Assembly (NCBI GenBank): GCA_019116405.1
Contig: DXBS01000028.1
Coordinates: forward strand, 1-17,521
Length of the DNA stretch: 17,521 bases
Source: Candidatus Gallimonas intestinigallinarum
GTDB lineage: Bacteria > Bacillota_A > Clostridia > Christensenellales > Borkfalkiaceae
Direction: 5' to 3'
Shown: positions 1 through 7,151 of the stretch, piece by piece
Position numbering within the stretch: position 1 is the stretch's first letter
Layout: every line of letters begins with the position of its first letter
The notes under the pieces: model-generated
Told to the model about the DNA's origin: nothing
Seen by the model: only the letters and a program-made list of their open reading frames with translations
Databases searched by the model: none
Program-made: the position numbers and the translations under genes

Positions 1-519
1 AGCGCGGCGTGCCTGAAAAAGGCGGAGACGCTGCTTGCGGCCGAGATCGAGGCGGGGCGGTGCGTACCCGTCTGCGCCGACGGGCTGGACGGCGTAAAAG
101 ATGCGGACTGCGTGCTCATTGCGGGCATGGGCGGCGAGGAGATCGTGCGCATTTTATCGCGCGCGCCCCTTCCGGAGCGCTTTATATTGCAGCCCATGCA
201 CAACGTGGAGAAGGTGCGCCGCCATCTGCTTGCGCGCGGCGCGCACATTGAAGAGGATTTCACCTTCGAGGACGGCAAGTTCTACGATCTCATCGTGGGA
301 AGCGCCGCGGGCGGAGATGTGTATTCCGACTTCGAATACCGCTACGGACGGGACAATCTGAAAGCGCCGTCCGCAGCTTTTTTGCGCAAGGTGAGAAAGG
401 ATGCGGACGTCCTGCGGGAAGCGCTCGCAGCGGGCGTCCGGGGCGAGCAGCGCGAGGCGCTGCGGGTGAAACTACACGAACTGGAGGCAATTTCGGATGC
501 AATTGAAGAACGTCTATGA
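1..519 (+). CDS. trmK: tRNA (adenine(22)-N1)-methyltransferase TrmK, 3' part (5' end outside window)
   Basis: The frame is open from base 1 to a TGA at 517-519, giving 172 residues of the C-terminal part. Members of this family have about 230 residues, so the N-terminal SAM-binding glycine motif lies left of the window. The visible part holds the family hallmark 'ADCVLIAGMGGEEIVRIL', the GMGG signature of TrmK (COG2384), followed by 'FILQPMHNVEKVRRHL', which matches the family's QP..N...LR.wL stretch, and a helical C-terminal tail. TrmK methylates N1 of A22 in bacterial tRNA using S-adenosylmethionine. The next gene starts 23 bases before this stop codon, so the two are probably translationally coupled. 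The trmK-Nif3 pairing is a common Bacillota arrangement and supports the call. Confidence 0.9.
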   Translation, partial: SAACLKKAETLLAAEIEAGRCVPVCADGLDGVKDADCVLIAGMGGEEIVRILSRAPLPERFILQPMHNVEKVRRHLLARGAHIEEDFTFEDGKFYDLIVGSAAGGDVYSDFEYRYGRDNLKAPSAAFLRKVRKDADVLREALAAGVRGEQREALRVKLHELEAISDAIEERL

Positions 520-1264
520 GCAGATCGACGCGCTCGCGCCCTTTGCGCTGAGCAAGGAGTACTGCGATACATATAAATTTTACGACAACAGCGGCGTGAT
601 TGTGGACTGCGGCGGCGAGGTCAGGGGCGTTTTGTGCTCGCTCGATCTCTCCATGCGTGCCGTGGAGGAGGCAAAAAAGGCGGGGGCGAACGTCATCGTC
701 ACCCATCATCCCGCCATCTATCAGCCCGTTTCTTCGCTGAAGCAGGACAGCGCGGTGCTCGCCTGCGCGCAGGCGGGGATCAGCGTCATCTCCGCGCACC
801 TCAATCTCGATTCCGCCGCGGGCGGCATCGATGAGGAGCTCATGCTGGGGCTTGGCGGCATCAGCGGCAGGAGCATGCACATTCTGACGGACGGCAGTTA
901 CGGCAAGGCGTTTGCCGTTCATGAGGAGCCGCTTGACAGCTTTGTTGCGCGCGTAAAGGCGCGCTTTCAAACGGAGCGCGTCGTCGTGTACGGCACGCGT
1001 CCCGTCAAAAAGGTCGCAAGCTTTTGCGGCGCGGGCATGGACGACGAGACGGTCGCCTTTGCCCTTACAGAGGGCGCGGACACGTTCGTCTCGTCCGACG
1101 CCAAGCACCATCATATCGCGGCGCTCGTCGAGCACGGCGTCAACGTCGTCCTGCTTACCCACTATGCCGCGGAAAATTATGGCTTTGTCCGCTTTGCGGA
1201 AAATCTCAAAAATAAATTGAAAGGGCTGCCCGTGACGGTGTTCACGGACGAGCGCCTGTTGTAA
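497..1264 (+). CDS. Nif3-like dinuclear metal center protein (YbgI/SA1388 family)
   Basis: This 255-residue protein belongs to the Nif3/DUF34 family (COG0327), which binds two metal ions and forms hexameric rings. The metal-ligand motifs are visible: 'VTHHP' with His70 and His71, 'HLNLD' with His101 and Asp105, and near the C terminus 'HYAAEN' with His222 and Glu226. The biochemical role of the family is not settled; a GTP cyclohydrolase I type 2 label is common but uncertain. The length fits the short bacterial form without the inserted PII-like domain. The start is the ATG at 497, preceded by GGAGG at 483-487, which lies inside the end of trmK. It is followed 10 bases later by the zinc-ribbon gene, so the three probably form one transcript. 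Confidence 0.93.
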   Translation: MQLKNVYEQIDALAPFALSKEYCDTYKFYDNSGVIVDCGGEVRGVLCSLDLSMRAVEEAKKAGANVIVTHHPAIYQPVSSLKQDSAVLACAQAGISVISAHLNLDSAAGGIDEELMLGLGGISGRSMHILTDGSYGKAFAVHEEPLDSFVARVKARFQTERVVVYGTRPVKKVASFCGAGMDDETVAFALTEGADTFVSSDAKHHHIAALVEHGVNVVLLTHYAAENYGFVRFAENLKNKLKGLPVTVFTDERLL

Positions 1265-1274
1265 GGAGGATATC

Positions 1275-1976
1275 ATGTCGGTTTTACAGGATTTGCTGGA
1301 ATATCAGAAGGTGGACGCGCGTCTGCGCGAGATCGAGCAGGGCATTGCTTCGAGCGACGTCCGCAAAAAGTTTATGCAGGCGAAAAAGTTCATGGAGTCC
1401 GCGCGCGAGAAGTTCGAAACGCAGGATAAGCGCGCACAGGATCTAAAGCGCCTCCGGGACGATCTTATTCGTCGCGCGGAGGAGATCGGCAAGCAGATCG
1501 CCGAATACGCCGACCTCGACGAGATGGTGGATGAGGGCGGCGACGTCTCCTTCTACAAGAAGAATGCCCAGGCGCTTTTGGATCGGCTGCGCGGGCTCAA
1601 GGCGGAGATGCAGAAACTCACCGCCGACATCACCGCGACTGCCGAGGAGTATGAGCGCTTCAAAAAGCAGGGCGCGCTCATGCAGAAGCAGTACAAGGAG
1701 TACAAGGAAAAGTACGATGCGCTCAAGGCGGAGCACGCGGACGAGGTCAAAAAGATCAACGCGCAGCTCGCCGTCATCGCCAAAAAGCTCCCCGCCGATA
1801 CGCTCAAGAAGTATCAGCAAAAGCGCAGGGAGAAGATCTTTCCCATCATCGTGCCGCTCTCGGGCGATCGGTGCGTGTGCGGCATGGACTTCCCGCTCGC
1901 CCAGCAGGGAAAGCTCGCGGGCGGTAATGTCGTCGAATGCGAGAACTGCCGCAGGTTCGTCTATAAGGAAGGTTAA
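1275..1976 (+). CDS. C4-type zinc-ribbon coiled-coil protein (COG1579 family)
   Basis: This is a 233-residue protein. Residues about 5-190 are highly charged, rich in Lys, Glu and Ala, and read as a long helical hairpin or coiled coil. A short C-terminal zinc ribbon follows (about 195-230). This architecture is that of the COG1579 family, whose members are proposed nucleic-acid binders of unknown function and commonly lie beside Nif3-family genes. One feature is odd. The first cysteine pair reads C200-V-C202-G, one residue shorter than the usual CxxC, while the second pair (C222, C225) is normal CxxC. The start ATG has a near-perfect AAGGAGGA site directly after the previous stop codon. The family call is secure; the function is unknown. 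Confidence 0.88.
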   Translation: MSVLQDLLEYQKVDARLREIEQGIASSDVRKKFMQAKKFMESAREKFETQDKRAQDLKRLRDDLIRRAEEIGKQIAEYADLDEMVDEGGDVSFYKKNAQALLDRLRGLKAEMQKLTADITATAEEYERFKKQGALMQKQYKEYKEKYDALKAEHADEVKKINAQLAVIAKKLPADTLKKYQQKRREKIFPIIVPLSGDRCVCGMDFPLAQQGKLAGGNVVECENCRRFVYKEG

Positions 1977-2048
1977 CAGCTGCGCTGCTTTGGCGCTTCG
2001 GACGGGCAGGGTGTGACGGGTTCGGGCTTTTTCGCATACGATGAGAGT

Positions 2049-3029
2049 ATGCAGGATCCCACCGCAGTCATCTCCCTTCCCGCCCTTTTGCACAATTGCC
2101 GCACGCTTGCCTCGCTTGCGGGCGTGCCGCTTATCGCCGTCGTCAAGGACGACGGCTACGGACACGGCGCGGAGCACGTCGCGCACGCGCTGGAACGGGA
2201 AGCATCTATGTTTGCCGTCGCGACGGCGGACGAGGGCGCGCGGCTGAGGGTCGCGGGCATCTTACGGGACATCCTCGTCCTGACGCCGCCCTCCTGCCCG
2301 AAGGATGCGCTGCGGGCGCAGGCGTACGGGCTTGTGGAAGCGGCGGGGTCCTTTCGGACACTTGGTCTGTGCAGGGGGCGCGTGCATCTCGCCGTCAATA
2401 CGGGCATGAACCGCTACGGCTTCCACCCGCGCGAGCTGCGTGCCGCCTGCCGCCTCGCGCAGCGGCGCAAGCTTTCCGTCGAGGGCGTGTTCTCTCACCT
2501 GTACGATGCCGCAGATATCGGGATACGCACCGCGCAGATCGCGACGTTTTCCGCCTGTGCGGAGGAGGTGCGGCGCTTCTTTCCCGAAGCCATCCGCCAC
2601 CTGAGCGCGACGGGCGGCATCCTCGCGGGGGACGCGCCCTTTGACGCGGTGCGCCCGGGCATCGGGCTGTACGGCTATGCGCCCGCGGGCTTTTCCTGCC
2701 CGCTGACGCCCGTCATGAAGGTATATGCCGACGTCCTGTCCTCGGGCGCACCTTTCGGCGGCGGCGCGGGATACGCGCATGCGCCCGCGGGAAGCGGCGC
2801 CTTTCACACGCTGGGCGTGGGGTACGGCGACGGCTTTTTCCGAAAGAGGGGATTGGGCTCCGTGGGCGCGCTGTGCATGGACGCCTGCGTGCGGCAGGGA
2901 GCGGCGAAGGTGGGCGCGCGGGTGTGCGTCATGGACGATGCGGCGGCGTATGCCGCGCAGTACGATACGACGGCGTACGAGGTGCTCGTCCGCATCGGAC
3001 GGGGCGTAAGGAGGGTGTATGAACGATAA
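2049..3029 (+). CDS. alr: Alanine racemase, compact form
   Basis: PLP-dependent alanine racemase makes D-alanine for peptidoglycan. With the ATG at 2049 the protein has 326 residues. It opens 'DPTAVISLPALLHN', as family members do, then shows the PLP-lysine motif 'AVVKDDGYGHG' (Lys33). Further on are 'RPGIGLYGY', 'GAGYAHAP' (aligning with the VSYG segment that carries the catalytic tyrosine), 'GYGDGFFR' and 'CMDA'. It is short for the family (usually 360-390). The loss is mainly in the C-terminal beta domain, where the stretch between GYGDGFFR and CMD is trimmed. An in-frame GTG at 2013 would add 12 residues ('TGSGFFAYDES') that do not look like the family, and neither start has a strong ribosome-binding site, so the start is uncertain. 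The stop overlaps the next gene by 11 bases. Confidence 0.87.
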   Translation: MQDPTAVISLPALLHNCRTLASLAGVPLIAVVKDDGYGHGAEHVAHALEREASMFAVATADEGARLRVAGILRDILVLTPPSCPKDALRAQAYGLVEAAGSFRTLGLCRGRVHLAVNTGMNRYGFHPRELRAACRLAQRRKLSVEGVFSHLYDAADIGIRTAQIATFSACAEEVRRFFPEAIRHLSATGGILAGDAPFDAVRPGIGLYGYAPAGFSCPLTPVMKVYADVLSSGAPFGGGAGYAHAPAGSGAFHTLGVGYGDGFFRKRGLGSVGALCMDACVRQGAAKVGARVCVMDDAAAYAAQYDTTAYEVLVRIGRGVRRVYER

Positions 3030-3546
3030 GCGTCGGCTGCGGGAGACGTACGCGGCGCGCCGCGAGGCGGCACATTGCATTTCGCATGACGAGGCGATCG
3101 CCCGCACCGTGCTCGAGCGTTACCGCGCGGCGCAGCGCTTCTTTGTCTACATCTCCGTGCGCAGCGAGGTCGCGACGGACAGGCTCATCGCAGCGCTGCT
3201 GGAGGCGGGGAAGGAGGTCTGCGTGCCGCGCATCGAGGCGGGCAGGATGCTCGCCGTGCCCTATGCAAAGTTGGTGCGCGGCGCATTCGGCATCCCCGCG
3301 CCTGAAGGCGGCGAGGACATGCCCTGCGACGTGGCGCTCACGCCCCTTCTGGCTTTTGACGATGAGGGGTATCGGCTGGGCTACGGCGGAGGGTTCTATG
3401 ACGCCTACTTTGCCCGCCGCCCCGAGACGCTGCGCGTCGGGCTTGCCTACTGCGCGCAGCGGGCGGACAGGCTCCCGCACGAGGAATGGGACGTCCCGCT
3501 GCATGCCGTGGTCACAGAAGAGGGCATTTTTCGTCCCGGCACTTGA
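3019..3546 (+). CDS. 5-formyltetrahydrofolate cyclo-ligase
   Basis: This 175-residue protein of the MTHFS family (COG0212) converts 5-formyl-THF to 5,10-methenyl-THF using ATP. The signature is present as 'TPLLAFDDEGYRLGYGGGFYDAYF' (in two parts: the acceptor loop, then GYGGGFYD, the nucleotide and substrate loop). The C-terminal 'WDVPLHAVVTEEG' matches the family's D.PLD.vvTE ending. The N-terminal 'NDKRRLRETYAARRE' is the typical basic helix. The start ATG at 3019 lies inside the end of the alanine racemase gene, after AAGGAGGG at 3008-3015, so translation is probably coupled. The stop codon is part of the -35 box of the next promoter. Confidence 0.93.
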   Translation: MNDKRRLRETYAARREAAHCISHDEAIARTVLERYRAAQRFFVYISVRSEVATDRLIAALLEAGKEVCVPRIEAGRMLAVPYAKLVRGAFGIPAPEGGEDMPCDVALTPLLAFDDEGYRLGYGGGFYDAYFARRPETLRVGLAYCAQRADRLPHEEWDVPLHAVVTEEGIFRPGT

Positions 3547-3572
3547 CACGCACCCCGGATACGGGGTATAAT
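3543..3572 (+). promoter_or_regulatory. Consensus sigma-A promoter with palindromic spacer
   Basis: TTGACA (3543-3548) and TATAAT (3567-3572) are separated by 18 bases, matching both hexamers of the vegetative consensus. The -35 box contains the TGA stop of the preceding gene. The spacer and the first T of the -10 box contain the inverted repeat ACCCCG-GATA-CGGGGT (3552-3567), which could be an operator. It probably drives the operon beginning at 3602, with a leader of about 20 bases. Confidence 0.8.
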
Positions 3573-3601
3573 GAGAAACGGGCTTTGCCCATGGAGGAAC
3601 T

Positions 3602-4297
3602 ATGTTAAACGAACTTCCGAAGAAAGAAAAACCCAGGAAGCCGACCACCAAGTGGCGACTGTTCTGGCGGATCCAGAAGGAGTGCGCGCTGCGGGCAGTC
3701 ACGCCCTTCATGATGTACCTCTTTTGCAGCCTCATCGCGCTCGCATTTCAGGCGCTCTCAGATGAGACGGAGGTCTACGAAGTCGTCATCGGCGCCGCCT
3801 GCATTCTGCTCGGCGCGGCGCTCAATGCGCCCATGGGCTATCTTGCAGGACAAAAGCAGTATGACTCCTACCTCACCGGCTGCATCCACCGCCGCAACGC
3901 CATCTTCGGCATTCAGTCGGGCGGCGATCACAAGCCCGAGCAGGAGTACCGCTGGTGGAAGGGCTTTTTGATCGGCTTCTATGTCGGCGTGCCCGTCATC
4001 ATCATGGGCATCTTTGCCGCCATTCCCGCGACCTGGGCGAGCGGGGAAACGGCGCTCGTCATGGTCGCAGGCTGGGCGATCTTCCCCATCCAGTGGGCGC
4101 GCAATCTGATGTTTCCCGATTGGAGCGGCAGCTATCCCGCCATCAGCGGCGGCTACTGCATGCTCATGATCTTGCTGCCCATCCTTGTCACGGGCATTTC
4201 CTATATCGTCGGCGCGGCGGTGGAGAAGAAGAACAAGCAAAACGAGGAGGCGCGCAGCGAGCGCGTCGCCGAGGCGGGCAAGGCGAAAAAGAAGTGA
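3602..4297 (+). CDS. Five-helix membrane protein of unknown function
   Basis: This 231-residue protein is not one I recognise. A basic cytoplasmic N terminus (rich in Lys and Pro, about 1-30) precedes five predicted membrane helices at roughly 33-53, 60-83, 121-145, 148-166 and 184-205. A charged Lys/Glu/Arg tail closes it. The loop between helices 2 and 3 (about 84-120) is hydrophilic, with 'GQKQYDSYLTGCIHRR' and 'YRWWKG'. No catalytic or transporter motif is evident. The start ATG has GGAGG four bases upstream (3593-3597) and follows a consensus promoter directly, so it is the first gene of its operon. Its stop overlaps the GTG start of rsmD in a GTGA junction. Membership of an operon with rsmD and coaD does not by itself give a function. 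Confidence 0.75.
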   Translation: MLNELPKKEKPRKPTTKWRLFWRIQKECALRAVTPFMMYLFCSLIALAFQALSDETEVYEVVIGAACILLGAALNAPMGYLAGQKQYDSYLTGCIHRRNAIFGIQSGGDHKPEQEYRWWKGFLIGFYVGVPVIIMGIFAAIPATWASGETALVMVAGWAIFPIQWARNLMFPDWSGSYPAISGGYCMLMILLPILVTGISYIVGAAVEKKNKQNEEARSERVAEAGKAKKK

Positions 4298-4827
4298 GAA
4301 TCATCGCAGGAAAACACCGCGGCAGAGTACTCGCAGAGTTTCGCGGCATGGACATCCGCCCGACCGCCGACCGCGTCAAGGAGTCCCTGTTTCAGATCAT
4401 CGGCGACCGCCTCGTCGGGGCGCGCGTGCTCGATCTGTTCTGCGGCAGCGGCGCCCTGGGGCTGGAGAGCCTGTCCAGGGGCGCCAAAGAGGTCGTATTC
4501 AACGATGTCTCCCGCGAAAGCCTCGCCGTGCTTCAAAAAAATCTTACTGCCCTTCGGGAAGAGGGGCTCATCATGCAGTCGGACTATGCCGCATGTCTCA
4601 TGCGCGTGCGCGGAAAATTTGATGTCATCTTCTGCGACCCGCCCTATCAGATGGACTGCCGCGAGGACGTGCTCGCCCGCATATTGCAGTATGACCGGCT
4701 CGCTGCGGGCGGCGTCGTCATCTGGGAGAGCGAGTGCGAGGAAGAAGCGCCCGCAGGCTGGCAGCGCAGCGATCTGAGAAGGTACGGCAGGACGAAGATC
4801 GCCTTTTTTACAAGGAGTACGCCATGA
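4294..4827 (+). CDS. rsmD: 16S rRNA (guanine(966)-N2)-methyltransferase RsmD
   Basis: This 177-residue SAM-dependent methyltransferase modifies G966 of 16S rRNA. The N terminus 'RIIAGKHRGR' followed by 'RPTADRVKESLFQII' is the family signature. 'VLDLFCGSGALGLESLSRGA' (in two parts, motif I and the following helix) binds SAM, and 'FCDPPYQ' is the catalytic motif IV (DPPY). The start is a GTG at 4294. It is chosen because it begins exactly at the RIIAG motif and overlaps the upstream stop codon as GTGA; longer in-frame extensions run through the membrane-protein gene in another frame. The stop overlaps the coaD start as ATGA. The length is normal for the family. Confidence 0.93.
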   Translation: MRIIAGKHRGRVLAEFRGMDIRPTADRVKESLFQIIGDRLVGARVLDLFCGSGALGLESLSRGAKEVVFNDVSRESLAVLQKNLTALREEGLIMQSDYAACLMRVRGKFDVIFCDPPYQMDCREDVLARILQYDRLAAGGVVIWESECEEEAPAGWQRSDLRRYGRTKIAFFTRSTP

Positions 4828-5309
4828 AAAAGTGCGTGTTTGCGGGGACGTTCGATCCCTTTACCGTCGGGCACGAGGACACCGTGAAAAAGAGCCTCAA
4901 GATCTTTGACGAGGTCGTCGTCGCTCTGGCGGAGAACAAGCAAAAAAAGTGCATGTTCCCGCCCGAGGTGCGCGAGGAGATGATCCGCGCGACCTTTGCG
5001 GGTGATGCGCGCGTCAGGGTCGTGCGCTGGGAGGGCGTCATCGTCGATCTGTTGAAGCGCGAGGGGACAAATCTCTATGTGCGCGGCATCCGCAATACCG
5101 TCGATTTCGAGTACGAAAACGCCGACTTCTACGCCAGCCGCGATCTGGATGAGGACCTCGTCACCCTCTATATCCCCGCCGAGCAGAAGCATCTGCATAT
5201 CAGTTCCACATTGGTCAAAAATTGTATCGCCTTCCAAAAGCCGTACAGGGAGTATGTGCCGGAGGCGGTCTACGAAATCATACAAAGAGAAGGTAAGAAG
5301 CATGTTTGA
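4824..5309 (+). CDS. coaD: Phosphopantetheine adenylyltransferase CoaD
   Basis: This 161-residue protein catalyses the fourth step of CoA synthesis, transferring AMP from ATP to 4'-phosphopantetheine. The nucleotidyltransferase motif appears as 'AGTFDPFTVGHED', with T14-V-G-H17 as the TxGH element. 'YVRGIRNTVDFEYE' matches the substrate-binding RGLRN.sDFEYE stretch, and 'ISSTLVK' is the C-terminal signature. The length is the family norm of about 160. The ATG at 4824 has AAGGAG upstream and overlaps the rsmD stop as ATGA. The rsmD-coaD pair is one of the most conserved gene neighbourhoods in bacteria, which supports both calls. The gene ends 8 bases inside the DAHP synthase gene. Confidence 0.95.
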   Translation: MKKCVFAGTFDPFTVGHEDTVKKSLKIFDEVVVALAENKQKKCMFPPEVREEMIRATFAGDARVRVVRWEGVIVDLLKREGTNLYVRGIRNTVDFEYENADFYASRDLDEDLVTLYIPAEQKHLHISSTLVKNCIAFQKPYREYVPEAVYEIIQREGKKHV

Positions 5310-6330
5310 AAAACAGATCGAAATTCCCTCCGCAGAAGAAATTCTCGCCGAGGTACCCCTGCCCGCATCCCTTGCGGCGATCAAGGCAGAGCGCGACCGG
5401 CTCGCGAAAGCCGTCATCACGGGCGAGAGCGACAAGCTCCTCGTCATCGTCGGGCCCTGTTCCGCACACGAGAGCAAGCCCGTTTTAGAGTATGTCAGAC
5501 GGCTGGGAAGGCTCAACGAGCGCGTCAAGGACAGGCTCGTGCTCATTCCCAGGATCTATACCAACAAGCCGCGCACCAAGGGCGTGGGGTACAAGGGCAT
5601 GTTCTCCCAGCCCGATCCCGAAAAACAGGAGAATATCTTGAAGGGCATTTACGCGATCCGCGATCTGCACATTCACGCCATCGAGGAATCGGGGCTTTCG
5701 GGCGCGGACGAGATGCTCTATCCCGAGAACTATGCCTACGTTGAGGACCTCTTGACCTACATTGCCGTCGGGGCGCGCTCGAGCGAAAATCAGATGCACC
5801 GCCTGGTCTCCAGCGGCATCGAGCTGCCCGTCGGCATCAAGAACCCCATGGGCGGCAGCATTCCCGTCGCGCTCAATTCGGTGTTCGCGGCGCAGAGCCC
5901 GCAGGTGTTCAAGTACCACAACTGGCAGGTCGCGACCAAGGGCAATCCCTACGCGCACGTCGTCCTGCGCGGCAGAGTGGACAACTACGGCAACGATATT
6001 CCCAACTATCACTATGAGACGGTCATGCGCGTCCATGAGGGGTATGCCAATTTAAACGGCGAGCTGAAAAATCCCGCCGTCATCATCGACTCCAACCACT
6101 CCAACTCCAAGAAGCGCTTTCATCAGCAGATCCGCATCGTGGAAGAGGTGCTTCAGAACCGTATCTATGATAAGGACTTCAAGAAGATCGTCAAGGGCTT
6201 CATGATCGAGAGCTTCCTGGAGGAGGGCAACCAGCAGCACGATATCGTGTTCGGCAAGTCCATCACTGACCCGTGCCTGGGCTGGACGGACACCGAGCGG
6301 CTCATCCTCGACATTGCGGAGAAGGTATAA
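5302..6330 (+). CDS. aroF: 3-deoxy-7-phosphoheptulonate (DAHP) synthase, type I
   Basis: This 342-residue class I DAHP synthase (AroF/G/H-like) joins phosphoenolpyruvate and erythrose 4-phosphate, the entry step to the shikimate pathway. The metal site can be read: Cys53 in 'VGPCSAHE', His in 'DSNHSNSKK', Glu in 'MIESFLEEGNQ' and Asp in 'SITDPCLGWTDTE'. 'VGARSSENQMHR' matches the IGARTTESQ.HR motif that binds phosphosugar and PEP. There is no fused chorismate mutase or ACT domain. The start ATG at 5302 overlaps the coaD stop by 8 bases, and the stop shares one base with the pheA start (TAATG). The pairing with prephenate dehydratase suggests a phenylalanine-directed isozyme, but that is inference, and the symbol aroF is a choice among the paralogous names. 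Confidence 0.92.
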   Translation: MFEKQIEIPSAEEILAEVPLPASLAAIKAERDRLAKAVITGESDKLLVIVGPCSAHESKPVLEYVRRLGRLNERVKDRLVLIPRIYTNKPRTKGVGYKGMFSQPDPEKQENILKGIYAIRDLHIHAIEESGLSGADEMLYPENYAYVEDLLTYIAVGARSSENQMHRLVSSGIELPVGIKNPMGGSIPVALNSVFAAQSPQVFKYHNWQVATKGNPYAHVVLRGRVDNYGNDIPNYHYETVMRVHEGYANLNGELKNPAVIIDSNHSNSKKRFHQQIRIVEEVLQNRIYDKDFKKIVKGFMIESFLEEGNQQHDIVFGKSITDPCLGWTDTERLILDIAEKV

Positions 6331-7151
6331 TGTCTGTCGTCGCCTGTCTGGGGCCTGCGGGGAGCTATTCCGAACTCGCCGCACGCCGCCTGTGTCCGGA
6401 AAAGGAGATCATGCTGTGCGCCAACTTTCCCGCCGTCTTTGCGGCGGTGACGGGCGGCGCGGCGGACGCGGGCGTCATTCCCATTGAGAACTCCATTCAG
6501 GGGGGCGTCCTGCAAAATCTCGACCTGTTGGAGACGCAGGACGTCTGCGCCGCCCAACAGACGCTCATCAGGATCGATCACCGTCTCGCCATGCTGGAGG
6601 GGGTGCAGCTCTCCGAGATCCGCCGCGTCTACTCGCACGAGCAGGCGATCGGGCAGTGCTCGGAGTTTCTGAGCGCCCACCTTCCGCAGGCAGAGTGCAT
6701 CTTCACCGATTCCACGGCAAAGAGCCTGTCCCTGCTGGACGGGCACTCGGCGGGCATCGTCGGCGCGCATGTGGCAAAGGCGGGCGTCGTGCTCTCCGAG
6801 GAGAACATCGCCAACGAAAAGAACAACTTCACGCAGTTCTTTCTCATCCGCCGCCGCGCAGAGGGACTGCCCGATCACGGACATACGGTGTTTTTTGTCG
6901 CCGTGTGCGAGCATCGTCCCGGGAGCCTGCTTGCTATCCTCAGGGGATTTTCCGAGCGCGGCATCAATTTAACGCGCATCGAGAGCCGTCCCATCCGCAA
7001 CGTGCTGGGGGAGTACCGCTTCTTCATCGAGATCGACGGCGACATGAACGATCCGCACGTCCATGCGGCACTGGACAGCGCGCGCAGCCATTGCAGAATG
7101 TTCAAGGTGCTGGGCGTCTATGACGCGCCGCACCCCAGCGCGAGGGGATAG
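6330..7151 (+). CDS. pheA: Prephenate dehydratase with ACT domain
   Basis: This 273-residue protein decarboxylates and dehydrates prephenate to phenylpyruvate for phenylalanine synthesis. The catalytic part (about 1-175) shows 'LGPAGSYSE' (8-15), 'PIENSIQGGV' (51-60) and 'SHEQAIGQCSEFL' (102-114). The regulatory ACT domain (about 184-265) shows 'HRPGSLLAILRGFSERGINL' and the phenylalanine-binding 'IESRP' (217-221). There is no chorismate mutase domain, so that activity must be encoded elsewhere. The catalytic TRF motif reads T168-Q169-F170: the essential threonine is kept but Arg is replaced by Gln. The start is coupled to aroF by TAATG. The last 34 bases overlap the 3' end of the convergent ylbJ-like gene. 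Confidence 0.92.
   Translation: MSVVACLGPAGSYSELAARRLCPEKEIMLCANFPAVFAAVTGGAADAGVIPIENSIQGGVLQNLDLLETQDVCAAQQTLIRIDHRLAMLEGVQLSEIRRVYSHEQAIGQCSEFLSAHLPQAECIFTDSTAKSLSLLDGHSAGIVGAHVAKAGVVLSEENIANEKNNFTQFFLIRRRAEGLPDHGHTVFFVAVCEHRPGSLLAILRGFSERGINLTRIESRPIRNVLGEYRFFIEIDGDMNDPHVHAALDSARSHCRMFKVLGVYDAPHPSARG

Noticed and set aside
290..1276. Long minus-strand open frame of 328 codons opposite trmK and the Nif3-family gene
   Set aside because: It lies antisense to two well-supported genes, is Arg/Ala/His-rich as expected for the complement of GC-rich coding DNA, and shows no family motif.
2013..2048. GTG start adding 12 residues to the alanine racemase
   Set aside because: The extra residues do not resemble the family N terminus, which begins at the ATG at 2049; the ribosome-binding evidence is weak for both, so this is only a preference.
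1977..2048. Possible terminator or small RNA between the zinc-ribbon gene and alanine racemase
   Set aside because: The T run at 2028-2032 is not preceded by a convincing stem and no promoter boxes are present.
2262..3107. Minus-strand open frame of 281 codons opposite the alanine racemase
   Set aside because: It is a shadow frame of a gene with clear motifs, with low-complexity Arg/Ala composition and no ribosome-binding site.
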